Shown here piece by piece: positions 1-11,639 of a DNA stretch of 64,000 nucleotides; the first letter of the stretch is position 1, and the number at the start of each line of letters is the position of its first letter. The stretch lies in NCBI GenBank assembly GCA_949825045.1, contig OX463813.1:27448001-27512000 (forward strand). Reading direction: 5' to 3'. A program made the translations under genes and the position numbers. The notes beneath the pieces are model-generated. The model was not told the origin of the DNA. It was given only the letters and a program-made list of their open reading frames with translations, and ran no database searches. The DNA is from Argyresthia goedartella. Taxonomy: Eukaryota > Arthropoda > Insecta > Lepidoptera > Argyresthiidae.

Positions 1-2544
1 TCGCTCTGCCGGAGTCAGAATAGGGTTCAACGTTCGCTGATCGCGAGGAGTACGACAATTTCGAGCGAATCTCCTAATCCAAGTGGACACGTTTATCAAC
101 TTGTCAAGTGAGCTATACCGGTCCAGCAGAAACCCGGCGTCAGGGTCCTCAGCCTTCTGGGTAACATGCACGGCCGCTCTGGGGCCATGATCCGAAGATA
201 CTACTACATGGCTGTGGGGCTAGTCCGATTCTCTCTTGGCAAGCCAGGGTGGTCCCCACCACAAATGGTGTCTAACGAGTTCAGAAGCCCGATATCCCCT
301 GGATGCACAATCAGACGGGTTCAATTCTCCTGGTACATGTCTCCAGGTCAGTGGGACCTCAGACGACACAATCTGGGAGACACGGTTCGCAACAAAAACC
401 TCTAAGTTATGGACCGAAGCCTTCAGCCAGCATAAAACAATCTGGCTGTCCGTCCACGCGTACACCGTATCCTCCAAAACCACTGACCCACGCAACACTG
501 TTAGAGTGTGATTCAAAAGTTTGGTCAAAAGAGCAGCCCCGGACAGTTCCAGTTTTGGAATCGTCATCCTTGTCCGAATAGGCGCTACCTTGCTTTTTGC
601 CAAAACCAAACGCACGTCGACCTCCCCGGTGGAGGTGACGGTTCGCAAATAAACCGCTGCCGCAAACCCTCGTTCAGAGGCATCACAAAACCCGTGAAGG
701 GTTGTCCTGTAATCCCCAGCAGGGACCAATTTCCTCGGCAGCGATACATTATTTATGTCCGATAGCGAGGTGAACATTTGCGTCCAATCAGTCAACAAAT
801 CACCTGAGAGGTGGGTGTCCCAGGTCAACTGAGCCACCCATAGCCTTTGCATAAAATATTTGAGAGCAAAGGTGACTAGAGAAATCCATCCATTCGGGTC
901 GAACGTTCTCGCAATCGTTGACAGTACTGACCGCTTCGTCCAGGCCTTCGGTGTTTCTAAAACCACCCGATAGGTAAACTCATCATGGACGGGCCGGTAC
1001 TGAATTCCAAGCACTGACAACATGTTAGGGTTGTCAGGATTCTCAAAAACGTGCGGGTCTTGTTGAAACTCATCTGGGAGACCAGCCATCAACTCAGGGG
1101 AGTTGGACATCCACTTGCGTAGTTCATAGCCGCCTCGTTCCAGCAATTGAATGAGCTCGTCACGTCGGTCCAGAGCTTCCTCTACACTGGCTGCCCCTGT
1201 GCAGACGTCATCGACGTACAAATTTTGCTCCAGGATAGCGGCGGCTCTAGGATAGCTCACACGGTCACGCGACGCCAACTCCCGCAGGGTACGCATCGCC
1301 AAATACGGGCTAGACCGTAACCCATACGTGTTCGTGTTTAACTCATAGACCTTGACTGGCTCGGCCGTGGTCTCACGCCAAAGTATCAACTGATACCTTC
1401 TGTCAGCCGGATGAATTACCGTTTGCCTAAACATCATCCGAATGTCTGTGACAAATACAATCTGGTGTCTCCGAAAGCTCGTGAGAATATCCGAAATATC
1501 ACGACTCAACTTGGGTCCCGAATGTAGACACTGATTCAGGGACATCCCGTTCGAGGTAGGTGCTGACCCATCAAAAACAACTCGAATCTTGCCGGTAGGG
1601 GTTGGCAGGACGGCATGGTGTGGAAGGAAACAATGATCCTCAGATCTCCAGTCCACACCCGATACCGACATGTGTCCTAACGACTCATACTCCCTCATGA
1701 AATCGACGTATTTTTGTTTAAATACGGCGTCCCTTGACATCCTATGCTCCATCGACATCAATCTCGTCTCGGCCATCTTCCTAGATTCTCCTAGTGGCGG
1801 TCGATCGGCCCTGAAAGGCAGTCGAGTTACAAAACGACCAGAAAGAAGGCGACCAGTACTATTCTGGTAAAACAACTCGCACTCTTCTTCGTCTGCGTCG
1901 ACTCGACGAACGGTGGGAGGTTCCTCTATCTCCCAGAAACGTTGGATAGCGTCTGACAACGCTGAGCCAATAAGTATGCCATCTGACTCGGCAAACCTAA
2001 CCATTGGCAATGCCGGACCCATGATCACGTGACCAAACTTAGTATCCACAGCAATCAACCCGTCCGGCTGAAGAACTCGCCGATCCGACAACAGAAACCT
2101 ACCCAGAACGTCTGCTCCCAGTAGCAGGTCGACCGGGGCTGGAGTGTCAAAATCGGGATCCGCCAACTTGAGTCCTGATGTCAGGAATCGAACGGCCGGA
2201 TTCAACTTCACCAAGGGGTGTCTGCCCATGACATGCGTCATTACTAAAGCTTGCACGGATGTTTTTGTCAAAATGTCATAACGTGGAGAGAACGTGATCA
2301 CCGATTGACCAACTACATTCGTAACCGTAACATTCCCCACGCCCCGTATTGATTTATTATACCTATTTACCTTGAGGCCCAACCATTTTGCTAAATCATT
2401 CGATACAATGCAGCCCTGAGCTCCAGAATCTAATAGGGCGCGAACGTATGTTGGGTTGCCCGCCAAATCCCAAACAAGCACAGAGGCGATCGGTAACACC
2501 ACCGTCTCCGGTTGGGGGGCAACAAATGGTTGGGCCGCAAATTC
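1..2544 (-). pseudogene. pol of element 1: protease, RT, RNase H (continues off window)
   Basis: The open frame begins directly after the TAG at 2545-2547, in the same frame as the gag linker. In order: aspartic protease with active-site ALLDSGAQG, RT with VVFDGSAPTSNG, the catalytic YVDD in EQNLYVDDVCTG, and RNase H beginning LHGFCDASERG. No ATG precedes the protease active site; the first methionine lies about 90 codons in. The frame stops at 220-222 with the C-terminal residues KRESD, then a TAG (217-219) where element A has TGG (tryptophan). Beyond it the same frame stays open to base 1 and matches element A (DRYSSLDKL). So this is one nonsense mutation in an otherwise long pol. Confidence 0.88.
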
Positions 2545-2547
2545 CTA
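2545..2547 (-). other. In-frame UAG between gag and pol of element 1
   Basis: The minus strand reads AGC TAG GAA. Coding similarity to element A is continuous on both sides, and element A has TAG at the same place (23668-23670). The downstream protease frame lacks an ATG before its active site, so a readthrough signal is more likely than a gag stop followed by reinitiation. This is inference from two copies. Confidence 0.55.
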
Positions 2548-4273
2548 GCTAGGGCCCCCGGGGCCCCACTCTGCCTGTAACCGAAGAGGTATGCAGCTAT
2601 ACGCCAGAGGGTCCCATTGTACAAATGGCCCACGCGCCGGTTCCATTGCCACCCTACGATTCCCCGTAAAGGGGGGTGGGCGTGAATTCAACCGTGGCCG
2701 CTCCATGAGCGGCGACATCACATGTGACCGACGAGGACGAGGCGACGAGCGGGGCGACAACTGAGGCGGCGTCCGAACCGCACCCGCATAGCTCGAAGGT
2801 GTCCCATGCCACCTGCCCGTTACGGCCTGCTCAACACACCCAATGTCCCGCTGAGTCGGATGCTGAGTCGCAACCGAAAACTCAGGGCCCCCCATGTAAA
2901 GATCCTGAGTGCGGCCTCGCACCCTAGTACTGCCCTGTGCACGTGGAGACGTTGGCCCCTGAGTTGCGCTCCGAGTCGCAAACGAATTCTCAGGGCCCCA
3001 TGCCGTGTCACCATGGGTACGGCCCTGTGGTGGCTGTTGGCCGGACCGGTACCTGCACAACAGATTGTTGTGGGGCCCACCACATTATCCGCACATTTGT
3101 GTGCGCGTGCAGTCCCTAGCCATGTGAGGCCCGAGGCACAGGAAACACCAGCTCCGCAGCTTGGCCATCCGGCGCCGTCCCTGAACCCTAAGTTCCCCGA
3201 ACTTATTGCAATTGGCCACAGCATGGCCAATCTGCCTACAACATGGGCAGGTCTCACCATGTGGGGTCAATTCACTCACAGTCCCATACGACTGCCGGTT
3301 GGTGCGGTCCTTCCTCGTCGGAGGGCGCCGGGAGCGCTGTGAGTAGGGTCACAACGCTCCCGGCAGCTCTCTGTGGCTCCGAAGGATGGGTGACCGTCAA
3401 CCCCAAATTCTCTGCCCGTCGAGCCTCCTCTTCCAAAAATCCGACCAAGTCGGAGAAGGCGGGCAGGTCCTCGGCCGACCTCCCATGAGACTGTTCGAAA
3501 AGAGTCTGCGCGTCAGCGGGTAGGCGGAAAAGTACAATGTATAACAGTAGGTACGACCATTCACCAACCGGAAGTCCAAGATTCTCTAGAGCCTTGGTGA
3601 CGGACAACAATGGGTTCAAAACCTCCGTCTGTATGGCCATGACCTTGTTCACAACCGGGATACTAAACAAACGGTTCAGTTGGGCATCGGCCAACCTCCG
3701 TTTGTTGTGGTAACGTCTGACCAACAATTGCCTGGCCGTTTCATAGTTACCCTCCGTAACTGTCAAATGAGCGACCAGCTCCCTAGGCTCACCCCTCAAT
3801 GCTGCCACCAGCTGAGCCATCTTGACAGACTTGGTAATGTCCGATCGCATGTGCACCAAACTGTCGAACAGATTGATGAAGCTCATCCATTCACCGGACA
3901 CGCCGTCAAAAGTAGGCATAGTTATGGCAGGTAACCTGGACCCCGATCCCTGATGCGTCAGAGGTGCTTCAGTGTCACCATCATGGCTGGACTCGCGCTG
4001 TCTACGTATGTCCGCAGCCTTCTGCGTGATAGCAGCTGCCATCTCCATACATTGGTCGACATCCCCTATCAACCGTGACAGCCTGTCAGGTGCGCAACCA
4101 TCAACTGATTCCGCCTGCGCGGACAATTCGAGCACCCTATTGTAACGTTCCTTATCGTCCATAGACCGCTCCAATACCACATCATGCCTATCTAAACGGT
4201 CTATCAGACCGTGTGCGGAGGAAAACCATCTGAGTTCCTTAGAAACACCCTTCTGGATTTCAGATAACGACAT
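2545..4273 (-). pseudogene. gag of element 1 (BEL/Pao), frameshifted
   Basis: The frame starts at an ATG (4273) and runs 333 codons to 3272. It covers the N-terminal gag region, including a DUF1759-like block (MPTFDGVSGEWMSFINLFDS). A frameshift near 3320 moves coding into the frame that carries the zinc knuckles: a canonical CX2CX4HX4C (CPCCRQIGHAVANC) and a second, CFLCLGPHMARDC. A TAA at 3085-3087 interrupts a third motif of the form CGxCGGPHNNLLC. The same frame then continues through a basic, proline- and glycine-rich linker to a TAG at 2545-2547. Gag would form the particle that packages element RNA. The linker end (WGPGGPS) matches that of element A. Confidence 0.85.
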
Positions 4274-4790
4274 GATCGGAACGATACTTACTCACAATTT
4301 GCAGTAACTCAATTTTATTGGACCCTCCAGTCTATAACCCAAACGAGGGAACCCCAAACCACAACTTAAACAATGTTGTTTTCCTTAAACAATAGGAACC
4401 GAGATTTATATCTATATAAATTATGTAAACACAATTTAGTTTCCCTTTATCATTGTAACACACACAGATAGTCAATATTAGTTCAAGTTATAAATTGCTA
4501 TAAACTGAAAACAATGTAATAGCCTGCTATCAATAGATGTAACTACCTATGTTAACCAAAACATTCATTCAATAGCATTACTAGACCACTAATAGATTGA
4601 CTAACTGGTAATTCAATGCAAATTTCAATTCAATATCTGTCTGTCTACTACCAGCAATAGACTTATAGCTTACAATACTACCAATCTATGTGGATATAGG
4701 AACAACCAGTTACTTAACCGCCTATACCTACAGATTGATAGTCCCAAATCATGCCTTCCTGGAGCCCTTGACGGCTGCAAATCTCAGGAA

Positions 4791-4808
4791 GCCACGCTCT
4801 AGCTACCA
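4791..4808 (-). promoter_or_regulatory. Primer-binding site of element 1
   Basis: On the minus strand, TGGTAGCTAGAGCGTGGC follows the presumptive 5' LTR after a three-base spacer. It closely matches the site in element A (TGGTAGCAGAAGCGCGG) and starts with TGG, complementary to a tRNA CCA end. I cannot name the tRNA. Confidence 0.65.
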
Positions 4809-4811
4809 AAA

Positions 4812-5394
4812 TGTTCAGGCTTCTCAGCACCTAATGACCTCGTAGGGGCCCATAGCTACGAGGTAGCGTGACGATCAGGTGCCAAGAAGTGATGAACGTC
4901 GGCGATTCACCGAGCTGAAGTTATGTGGGGTAGATCTAACCTGGTCTGTGCTTCGGTCCCGTCACTTCCTGTCTCTCTGCAAGGCCCGGGTGCACCCTAG
5001 GCTCTTCTTGGTAGACAGGTTCTTCAGCCAACCAGGTATGACTGGCGGGCCAGCTTCAATGAGCACAGTGTTCCAACACAGGTTATGTTCTACGTGGTAA
5101 ATACAAATCGGGCACGAAAATCCGAACTTTATCTGGTTCGAGAGACAACAACACACTCAGCTATATTAACAATCCTGAGGGAATCCCGAATACATTCCAG
5201 ATGCCCTGCGATTTAATTTCAACCTCTAACCAAAACGCGTTTACATTGCGAGGGCTTTCGTCTGTCAGTTGTCATAAACTGCCAGATTGACAGCTAACGT
5301 CAAATTAAAAAGACCGTTCAGAAACCATCGATCGAATATCGATTTGGAATCGAACAATGGTCTTGATTGCGAACCAAAAGCAATATATTCAACA
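4812..5394 (-). repeat. Presumptive 5' LTR of element 1
   Basis: The inner edge is set by the primer-binding site: on the minus strand the LTR ends in CA, then three bases, then TGGTAGC, the spacing seen in element A. The outer edge (5394) is a guess. It is a TG..CA boundary giving about 583 bp, close to the 564-bp LTRs of element A, and its end resembles the start of the A LTR (TGTTgAATAT versus TGTTtAATAT). The partner LTR is not in the window, so the outer boundary is unproven. Confidence 0.5.
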
Positions 5395-5479
5395 GCAGTT
5401 GTGTTTATTAAGGGCAATCTAGAATCTAGACTAGATCTAGATTTCTAGGCTTCGTTGGAAGTTGCTGGTTCTGTTAAAT

Positions 5480-5622
5480 GTTTATTCGATAGACTAATAA
5501 AAATCTAAACGGTAATGATAAGTTTTAATCATTTGTACATAGTATCACATACATAGTGTTTGGACTTGTAAAAGTACATTATTTTGCCTATTTGCAATAA
5601 ATGATTTGTTTTGATTTGATTT
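5480..5622 (+). mobile_element. 3' tail of a non-LTR retrotransposon
   Basis: The segment ends in AATAAATGATT followed by TTGATTTGATTT. This is the 3' end type of many lepidopteran non-LTR elements, and the complement of the LINE-3 end at 29368. No coding sequence is attached, so it is 5'-truncated. The upstream limit is arbitrary. Confidence 0.5.
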
Positions 5623-5992
5623 CTACCAAGTATCTAGCTAGACTACAGTAATAAACGGTAGAAAGGTCGCCCCAAAACAAGTGGCGATGGACATCGGAGA
5701 AAGTGGCCGCCACTGTGAGATCAGATTGGGCGGAGCTGGAGCGACGAACCTAGATTAGGACAAATGGAAATCTGTACTGATAGTTCTATAGCCCTGATAA
5801 GGGGTGACAGGACGTGATGACGATGGTGATGATGATGAAGTATCTACATTAATGACTTATTATTATGAACATCGACTTTATCTTATACAGGGTACAGATA
5901 AGTATAATAATAATAGTTATATGTAATTTACAATGAAATCAATATAAAAAGATTATTGCTAAACATAAAAAAGAAACAAAAATTTAAAATAT
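5623..5992. other. Intergenic, short GAT microsatellite
   Basis: No gene is seen. A GATGATGATGA-type simple repeat lies at about 5817-5841. It follows a GC-richer stretch (5660-5810) that could be the tail of an RTE-like LINE; I could not confirm coding similarity. Confidence 0.4.
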
Positions 5993-6190
5993 TTACGAAG
6001 AAAAAAAGAGCCAGATCGCTGCCGCCGTCACTGGTAAAAGTGCCCAGCAGGCTGGCGGCGAGGCTCCAAGGTAGGCACTAGCTCTCCGGGCGTTAGAGGC
6101 GACAACCAGGCGCAAGGAAAGTTCTTTGAAAAGCGCTCGCGCCCCTGGACCCTGTGAAACACATGTCTCACCCACGATACGCGGGGCTTA
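5993..6190 (-). pseudogene. GC-rich island with transposon-like coding remnant
   Basis: About 190 GC-rich bases stand out in AT-rich surroundings. The minus strand is open for about 60 codons and includes GPGARALFKELSLRLV. From memory this resembles the C-terminal region of reverse-transcriptase-type ORFs often predicted in arthropod genomes. Both sides run into low-complexity AT sequence, so at most a fragment remains. The assignment is weak. Confidence 0.25.
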
Positions 6191-7131
6191 ATTAATATAA
6201 AAAATAAATTAGATGAAAATAGTACCTTGTTTGTTGGTATCTATCACTGCAATCCGATTTTGATAACTCCTGGCGGCCTCTCCTTCAGTGTACTGAGATG
6301 CACTAAATGTTCCCTAGTCCGTTATTATGACGGGAATGAAAAAATATATATAATAGATCGTCAAAAGCCATTCAAACCGAATATTCCGTATTATTTGTCA
6401 GAGAGCGTTTCGAGAACCACACGTAAACGAAAGCGACATTGAAAGATGAGTGGAAGATATAACCGAAACACCTTTATGTAATATCCTAGTGCGACACCAC
6501 AGTCGGTAAGAGTACAGTTTAGTCATAACATAGCTACGTGTCCTTTTATAAGAGCAATCTTTTGTGATATTCGGGTGGCGCATCTGTACCACCGTATTAC
6601 AATAAGCACTGATATTTTATTTTATGTGCTACGTGCTTGGCCGCTTATGGCATTCTATTCTAGTTGTATAATGCTTTAGAATATGGCGTAGTTTTGGTGA
6701 AAATTTTGAAATACAGTAGTGAATAATGATTGTGCCTCTGCCACCCAGTAGTACCCACCCAGGAAATATGATAGTGATAATGATGGGAGCCGTTTGATGA
6801 TTCTACTTTCTTAGTCAATGATTTTGTAGGTAAAATGAAATTCGGAATCGGATGAATAGTTCATTAAATGACAGTGGAGTATGGCGGGTAGTTATTTAAA
6901 AGAAAGTAATTGCGTGGAAATTAAACGCGTATAAATTTGCCATTTAACAGGAAAAGATGATGTGAGTGAGAAATTAAACTTACCCACAGGGTCAAAACAT
7001 TAGACGATTATTGATCCACTGGTCCAATGGATAATTTAACAAGTTGTAAAGTGGAGGAATTGACTCAATACCAGAAGCCATTCCTCGAGAGAAACGAGGC
7101 TTGATAAAACTCAATTAAAGTGATATAAAGG
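6191..7131. other. AT-rich intergenic DNA
   Basis: I see no gene. Around 6729-6770 there is a CCTCTGCCACCCA stretch that resembles the reverse complement of the GCGTCAC repeat head, but the match is short. Confidence 0.5.
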
Positions 7132-7394
7132 TGACTGGCGAACCAAATGGCCGAGTCGGCAGTGACCCTGCCTACGAAGCCAAGGGTCCCGGGTTCGAGT
7201 CCCGGTGGGGTCAAATATTTGTTTGATGAGAACGGATGTTTGTAACCTAGTCATGGTTGTTTATCTATCTCAGTATAATATTTATCTATATAAGTATGTG
7301 TATCGTTGTCTAGTACCCAAGATACAGTGAATCCTAGTTTGGGACTATATCAATGTGTGTAAACAGTGTCCAAGGTATTATTATTATTTTATTA
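7132..7394 (+). mobile_element. tRNA-derived SINE, family 1
   Basis: The internal pol III promoter is recognisable: A box TGGCCGAGTCGG (7148-7159) and B box GGTTCGAGTCC (7192-7202). The tRNA-like head is followed by a unique body (GTACCCAAGATACAGTGAAT) and an ATT-repeat tail. Two more copies lie at 46133-46393 and 53431-53690. Confidence 0.85.
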
Positions 7395-8522
7395 GCTGAC
7401 AATTATTTTTGGGAATGTAGTTTATTTTATTTTCGACTGTATACATCTTGGGGAATGATGTTCATAAATTTGGGTATACCATTCCCCAAAATATGCTAGG
7501 ATTTTCATCGGCTACTAGCAACGATAAGCTGAAAACACAATCCAGCTGCATTCGTAATTTCGAAATTTTGTTTATTATACTAACAAAACAAAGGCGAGCT
7601 TTTTTCGTAACAAGAGATTTCTTCCAGCAAAACATGATGTTTAAAAGAAGCGATGGATAGGCGGGGGACGATATACGCATATAATAATACTATCATACGA
7701 GTCATATATATTACTACTTATATAATAAAGCCTACTAGAGAATGTATATCACATTCATAAAGTAAAAAAATAATAGAACCTCCACGGTAATATTTTTTTA
7801 AGTCAGTTGTAAAGTTTGCTAACGTGCTACTTATTTCATATACTTAAAAAAAAAATGGTGGTGGTATACCACGTTTAAAGAAGCGTATAGGTAAAATTTT
7901 CCTTTCTCAGTCCAGAGATACAATCATAAAGCTGTTTGCGTTTCTCACTCGACACGTGTCGTTGTGCCTCGTATCGCAATCACGACTTGTCACGGGAACT
8001 CAACTTGAACAAATATTGGGTGATACGAACGAGTATAACAGAAATATTTCGGAACTTATTTTGTGGGAATATAAATTTACAAAATATAGAGTGGGCAACT
8101 TGGAGGTATACAACATTTTTTGCCGTCATTTTGTTTTGGCGGTAAAAATATGACTCAAATACGATATTGCAGCTTTATTTTACCTCTAATGTACGCTCCA
8201 ACACAATATCGCTCCTATCCTGACGCGTTACCAAGGCATGAGAAGATGTAAAACATATATGTTCCCTGCTCATCTCTTTCTGAAACTCTGTCAGAGACAT
8301 TCTTACAAACTATAGCACCCCATCGTTAATGTTCCATTCATGAGAACCCTAATTTACACTTAGAATAACACGGGGTCCAAGAAACAATTGAATTTATGTT
8401 TCACTTCACATAATAATTTTCAGTGGGTGTGTTGCGACGTCTGTGACTTCAGTGCGACGCCGGGATAACGTGTCATACTCGAGCTCATTCAATAAAGATA
8501 ATTTTGAATAAACTTTGCGACC
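7395..8522. other. AT-rich intergenic DNA
   Basis: Only short AT-biased open frames without recognisable motifs are present. I see no gene, RNA gene or repeat that I can name. Confidence 0.5.
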
Positions 8523-9133
8523 TTTTTAGGGTTCCGTAGAAAAAGAGAGAACCCTTATAGTTTCGTCAAGTCTGTCTGTCCATCCGTCCGTCCGTCCGTC
8601 CGTCCATATGTCACAGCAACATTATACAGAAACTATTAGGACTACACAGTTAAAACTTAGTATGTAGATGTATTCTGTTAAAAATTTAAATAATTAAAGG
8701 GTGCTCCCCAAACATGGAACTGAAACCAAAAAATATATTTTTCATAACACCTATTTGTGGTATATCTTTAGATAGGTTTTTAAAAATAACGTTAAGGTTT
8801 CTGAACCCATTTTTCCTCTTAGTAAATAAATCGTTAAAGAGACAGACCCTTCCAAAGTGGGAAATTGTGTGGCTCCCCCGTCTAAGTTTTAAAGTAAGAG
8901 AGTGAAAAATCTAAAATATATATATGCTGTGTATCTCAATACCCACTTTAAAAAAAACTTAGTTTAAACAAAATAAAATAATCAGTTTTTAAGATATAAA
9001 ATATTATATAACTTTGTCATTCATACAAATACTATGAAAAACAAAGTTACATCACAAACATCCGGTCACATAACTACTTACTACAACGGAACCCATCATG
9101 GGCTACTCTGACTCGCACTTGGCTACTTTTTAA
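8523..9133 (+). repeat. GGGTTCCGT-type dispersed repeat, copy 1
   Basis: It begins TTTTTAGGGTTCCGTAGA, followed by a GTCC-rich simple repeat (8570-8605). It ends with CGGAACCC, then a GACTCGCACTTGGC tail at 9094-9127. Other copies start at 57262, 58307 and 62257. The opening motif and the CGGAACCC near the end are inverted relative to each other. This is a common lepidopteran repeat, non-coding, and I cannot assign its class. Confidence 0.75.
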
Positions 9134-9249
9134 ATAAGAATTTCTTTTAAATACTACATATGGTATGTGACAAACGTTAATAGGGATAACTGTTTTTTTT
9201 CCATTCATTTTGGGATCACAGGTCGAACTACTATCCCTATAAAACACTA

Positions 9250-9370
9250 AGAAGAGATGGAGAGATGAGTTCGGTCCATGGGACTACAACTGGAGGGAGA
9301 CCTCTCTGAATCGAATAGAGTAGAAGGGGGGGAGATAGGCCTTTGCCTAATAGTAGGACATAGCCGTTGT
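9250..9370 (+). mobile_element. Degraded RTE-type LINE 3' end
   Basis: GGCCTTTGCCTAATAGTAGG, followed by ACATAGCC (9338-9365), resembles the conserved 3' end of lepidopteran RTE-like LINEs, which read GGCCTTTGCCCAGCAGTGGG. No coding sequence remains. Confidence 0.5.
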
Positions 9371-9496
9371 GTAGCCTCACTCACCCTTACTCACGAAATA
9401 GCATCGGGGCCTCTCGGACTATTAGAGGGAGGAATGAAATCAAACACTTTCAAGTAGGTTCAAGATACTACAACAAGCAGACGAATACGAACATAC

Positions 9497-9566
9497 ATGA
9501 CGTCACACCTTTACCCATACCGGGTAGCAGAGGCCCAGTTATGCCAACGTATGGCCAGTTATTCAA
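9497..9566 (+). mobile_element. GCGTCAC-type repeat (SINE family 3), head fragment
   Basis: GACGTCACACCTTTACCCAT, then CGGGTAGCAGAGGC, matches the head shared with copies at 56578, 61701 and, reversed, 52585, 60358 and 61243. Only about 70 bases are kept. Confidence 0.55.
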
Positions 9567-10043
9567 CAGTCCACGTACATAAACAAGGCATACATTGATA
9601 AACTTTTTATCTTTTAGGTCAAAATGGTGATTTGGTTGCCTTTTAGTTTTATAAATAAAAATGAAGGTTGTCTTTTCAATTTGGTTGGGTTATAAAAATC
9701 TGCTAGATGCACACCGGTGTGCATTGAAGTTTGCAACTAAATAAAATACGAATTAGTCCATTATAAGCCAAACTATACTTGAATGGAAAACCATCATTGA
9801 GTATTATTAGCACAGAAATATCGCAAAAGCAATGATATAGAGAGCGATACAATTCAGTTCATCGCTTAACGAGAGCCTATTGCGCTGTCTGTCTTTACTA
9901 GTGCTATGGTCAAGAATAACTCGAGTTACCGGGTTTTCATTAATCTACAGGTCAACGTTGAAGGGTATCCGTCAAAGTTGAGTAGTTTAGTATTTTCAGA
10001 GTGATAAACACAAATACCATGTTGTTTGGTATTTTGAGTAGTT

Positions 10044-10110
10044 CTTTTTTAACCGACATAAAAACGGAGGAGGTTTTCAAGTCGACGCATATATTTATTT
10101 TTTATGTATG
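10044..10110 (+). repeat. AACCGAC..GGAGGAGG dispersed repeat fragment
   Basis: TTTTTTAACCGACATAAAAA followed by CGGAGGAGGTTTTCAA and TTTTTTATGTATG is a motif I know as widespread in lepidopteran genomes. It is non-coding. The neighbouring 80-codon AT-rich frame (10108-10350) is a chance product of low-complexity sequence. Confidence 0.5.
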
Positions 10111-11639
10111 ACCACGCGTAACTTTTTACAGAGTAGTCCAAATTTCATAATTCTTCTTTTCTTCTTTGTACTAACTTACTTAATTTGGAAAAAAACCTAC
10201 CCTAAGGATAGGAAAATATGGGCGATTTATTGTTCACTCATAGTTTTGTGTATTACTTATTGTGTATTTATTATTATAAATATAATAAATAATTTAATTA
10301 TAATAACTTTTTTATTTTACCTTAATAATAAAATTCTTAAAATAATGTAAGTATTCCTAAGTATGTATTTTATAAAAACTTTTTTTAAGTTTTTAATTAA
10401 CAGTATTTATTAACTTTGAGTCTTCGCCAATCAAGCAAATTAATTAATTACGGAAAGCGGAAAGCGTGATACGCGGCGGCGCAAAATTACTTAAGTATAC
10501 TTATATTAATTTAAGAACTTAGTTGTTAAGGTTAATTAAAAACTCAAAATATTTACACAAATATACACTTACACTAGTTTAAGAACTTAGTTATTACGGT
10601 TGAATAATAAGGTTTATTATTTTTTGCTTTTCAGTTTTTTCGGCGGTTTATTTTTTTTGTTAATTGAAGAAAGATTTAATTAAAGAATTGCCACAGAATA
10701 CTTAATAATACTTATTGCTCCACTTTCGCAAAGTTTCTGAACTGCAAAAAAACCTGGTGACTTTATAACATTAGTGGCATGTTACATCATCATCATCATA
10801 GCCAAGTCATTTATCCTTGAAAGTCGTAACGTATACAGAAAATTGGGTGCGGGTACTCGATTTCCCGAGCCCCGATTCGTCGCAACCACAGATATCTCAT
10901 GCTCTGTGGTCGCAAACCTAATCTTTACGGAACAGGTTCCTATTATATAGAGTTTATTAAAATAACCGGGTGAATAAGTATGGTTTATTCAAACGACTGC
11001 TAGATATCCCACTGAATTTCACGGCACAATAACTTAAGTGGGATGTTCACCCTTATTCCGATACACCTAGCATATATTTGACGTGACCAAAGGACTGGGT
11101 TAAGTAATGATAGGTTACAGTGGTATTTTTAGAACCTTTGAAAAAGTGGGGTATTATAAGCTTTAAGCATCTGCATGCTGTGGCGCTTTAGCGCTCAAAC
11201 GGGAGAACGGATTTTAGTTGTTTTTTTTTAACTATGCTGACTAACTATGTAACAAATGTAGCTTTGTTTTACTCAACTGTTAGCTAACAGGCCAACAAGG
11301 AAACAAGTGAACCAAATTATGGGTTTTTTATGGTTTCATTAATGTGTCGGAGCTTTTTTAATTGTACATATGTTGTGTTAAAAGTAGTAAAAGTTTATGA
11401 TTGTAGAAAGTATGGAGGGCTATTTATAGGTTTAAATCATGCTTGAAGGCATTGTTAGTACCTACTGCCTATAGTCAGGGTATTATTTTGTAAAGCTGCG
11501 CCCGTCTCAGGGACGATAGATTACCTATCACTTGTAATAAACAAATTGATTTTATTTATTCCTCGCATAACTTTGATTCACAAATTGCCATGTTCAATTT
11601 GTCCTGAAATAACTACAACGTGTGGTCCCGCCCGGCCAG
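10111..11639. other. AT-rich intergenic DNA
   Basis: No gene is seen. A short ATC repeat sits at about 10786-10800, followed by a moderately GC-rich stretch (10840-10950) that I cannot assign. Confidence 0.5.

Larger units (their letters stand above)
1..5394 (-). mobile_element. BEL/Pao LTR retrotransposon (element 1), truncated by window edge
   Basis: Reading right to left, the order is presumptive 5' LTR, primer-binding site, leader of about 520 bases, gag, aspartic protease, reverse transcriptase and RNase H. The integrase and 3' LTR lie outside the window. The domain order and protein similarity to element A (21853-27561) place both in one BEL/Pao family, but they are clearly diverged. 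The copy is defective: a frameshift in gag near 3320, a TAA in the third zinc-knuckle region (3085-3087), and a TAG replacing a tryptophan at 217-219. The stop at 2545-2547 is shared with element A and may be functional. The left end is outside the window, so no target duplication can be checked. Confidence 0.9.

Noticed and set aside
1..5394. Endogenous retrovirus with an envelope gene
   Set aside because: Elements 1, A and B end after RNase H or integrase with no further frame resembling an envelope before the LTR (for 1 the end is outside the window).
7132..7205. Functional tRNA gene
   Set aside because: A and B boxes are present, but the same head with the same long body and ATT tail occurs three times, which makes it a SINE.
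10108..10350. 80-codon membrane-like frame
   Set aside because: It is made of AT-rich low-complexity codons (I, N, L, F, Y) next to a dispersed repeat; no family resemblance and no promoter or splice context.
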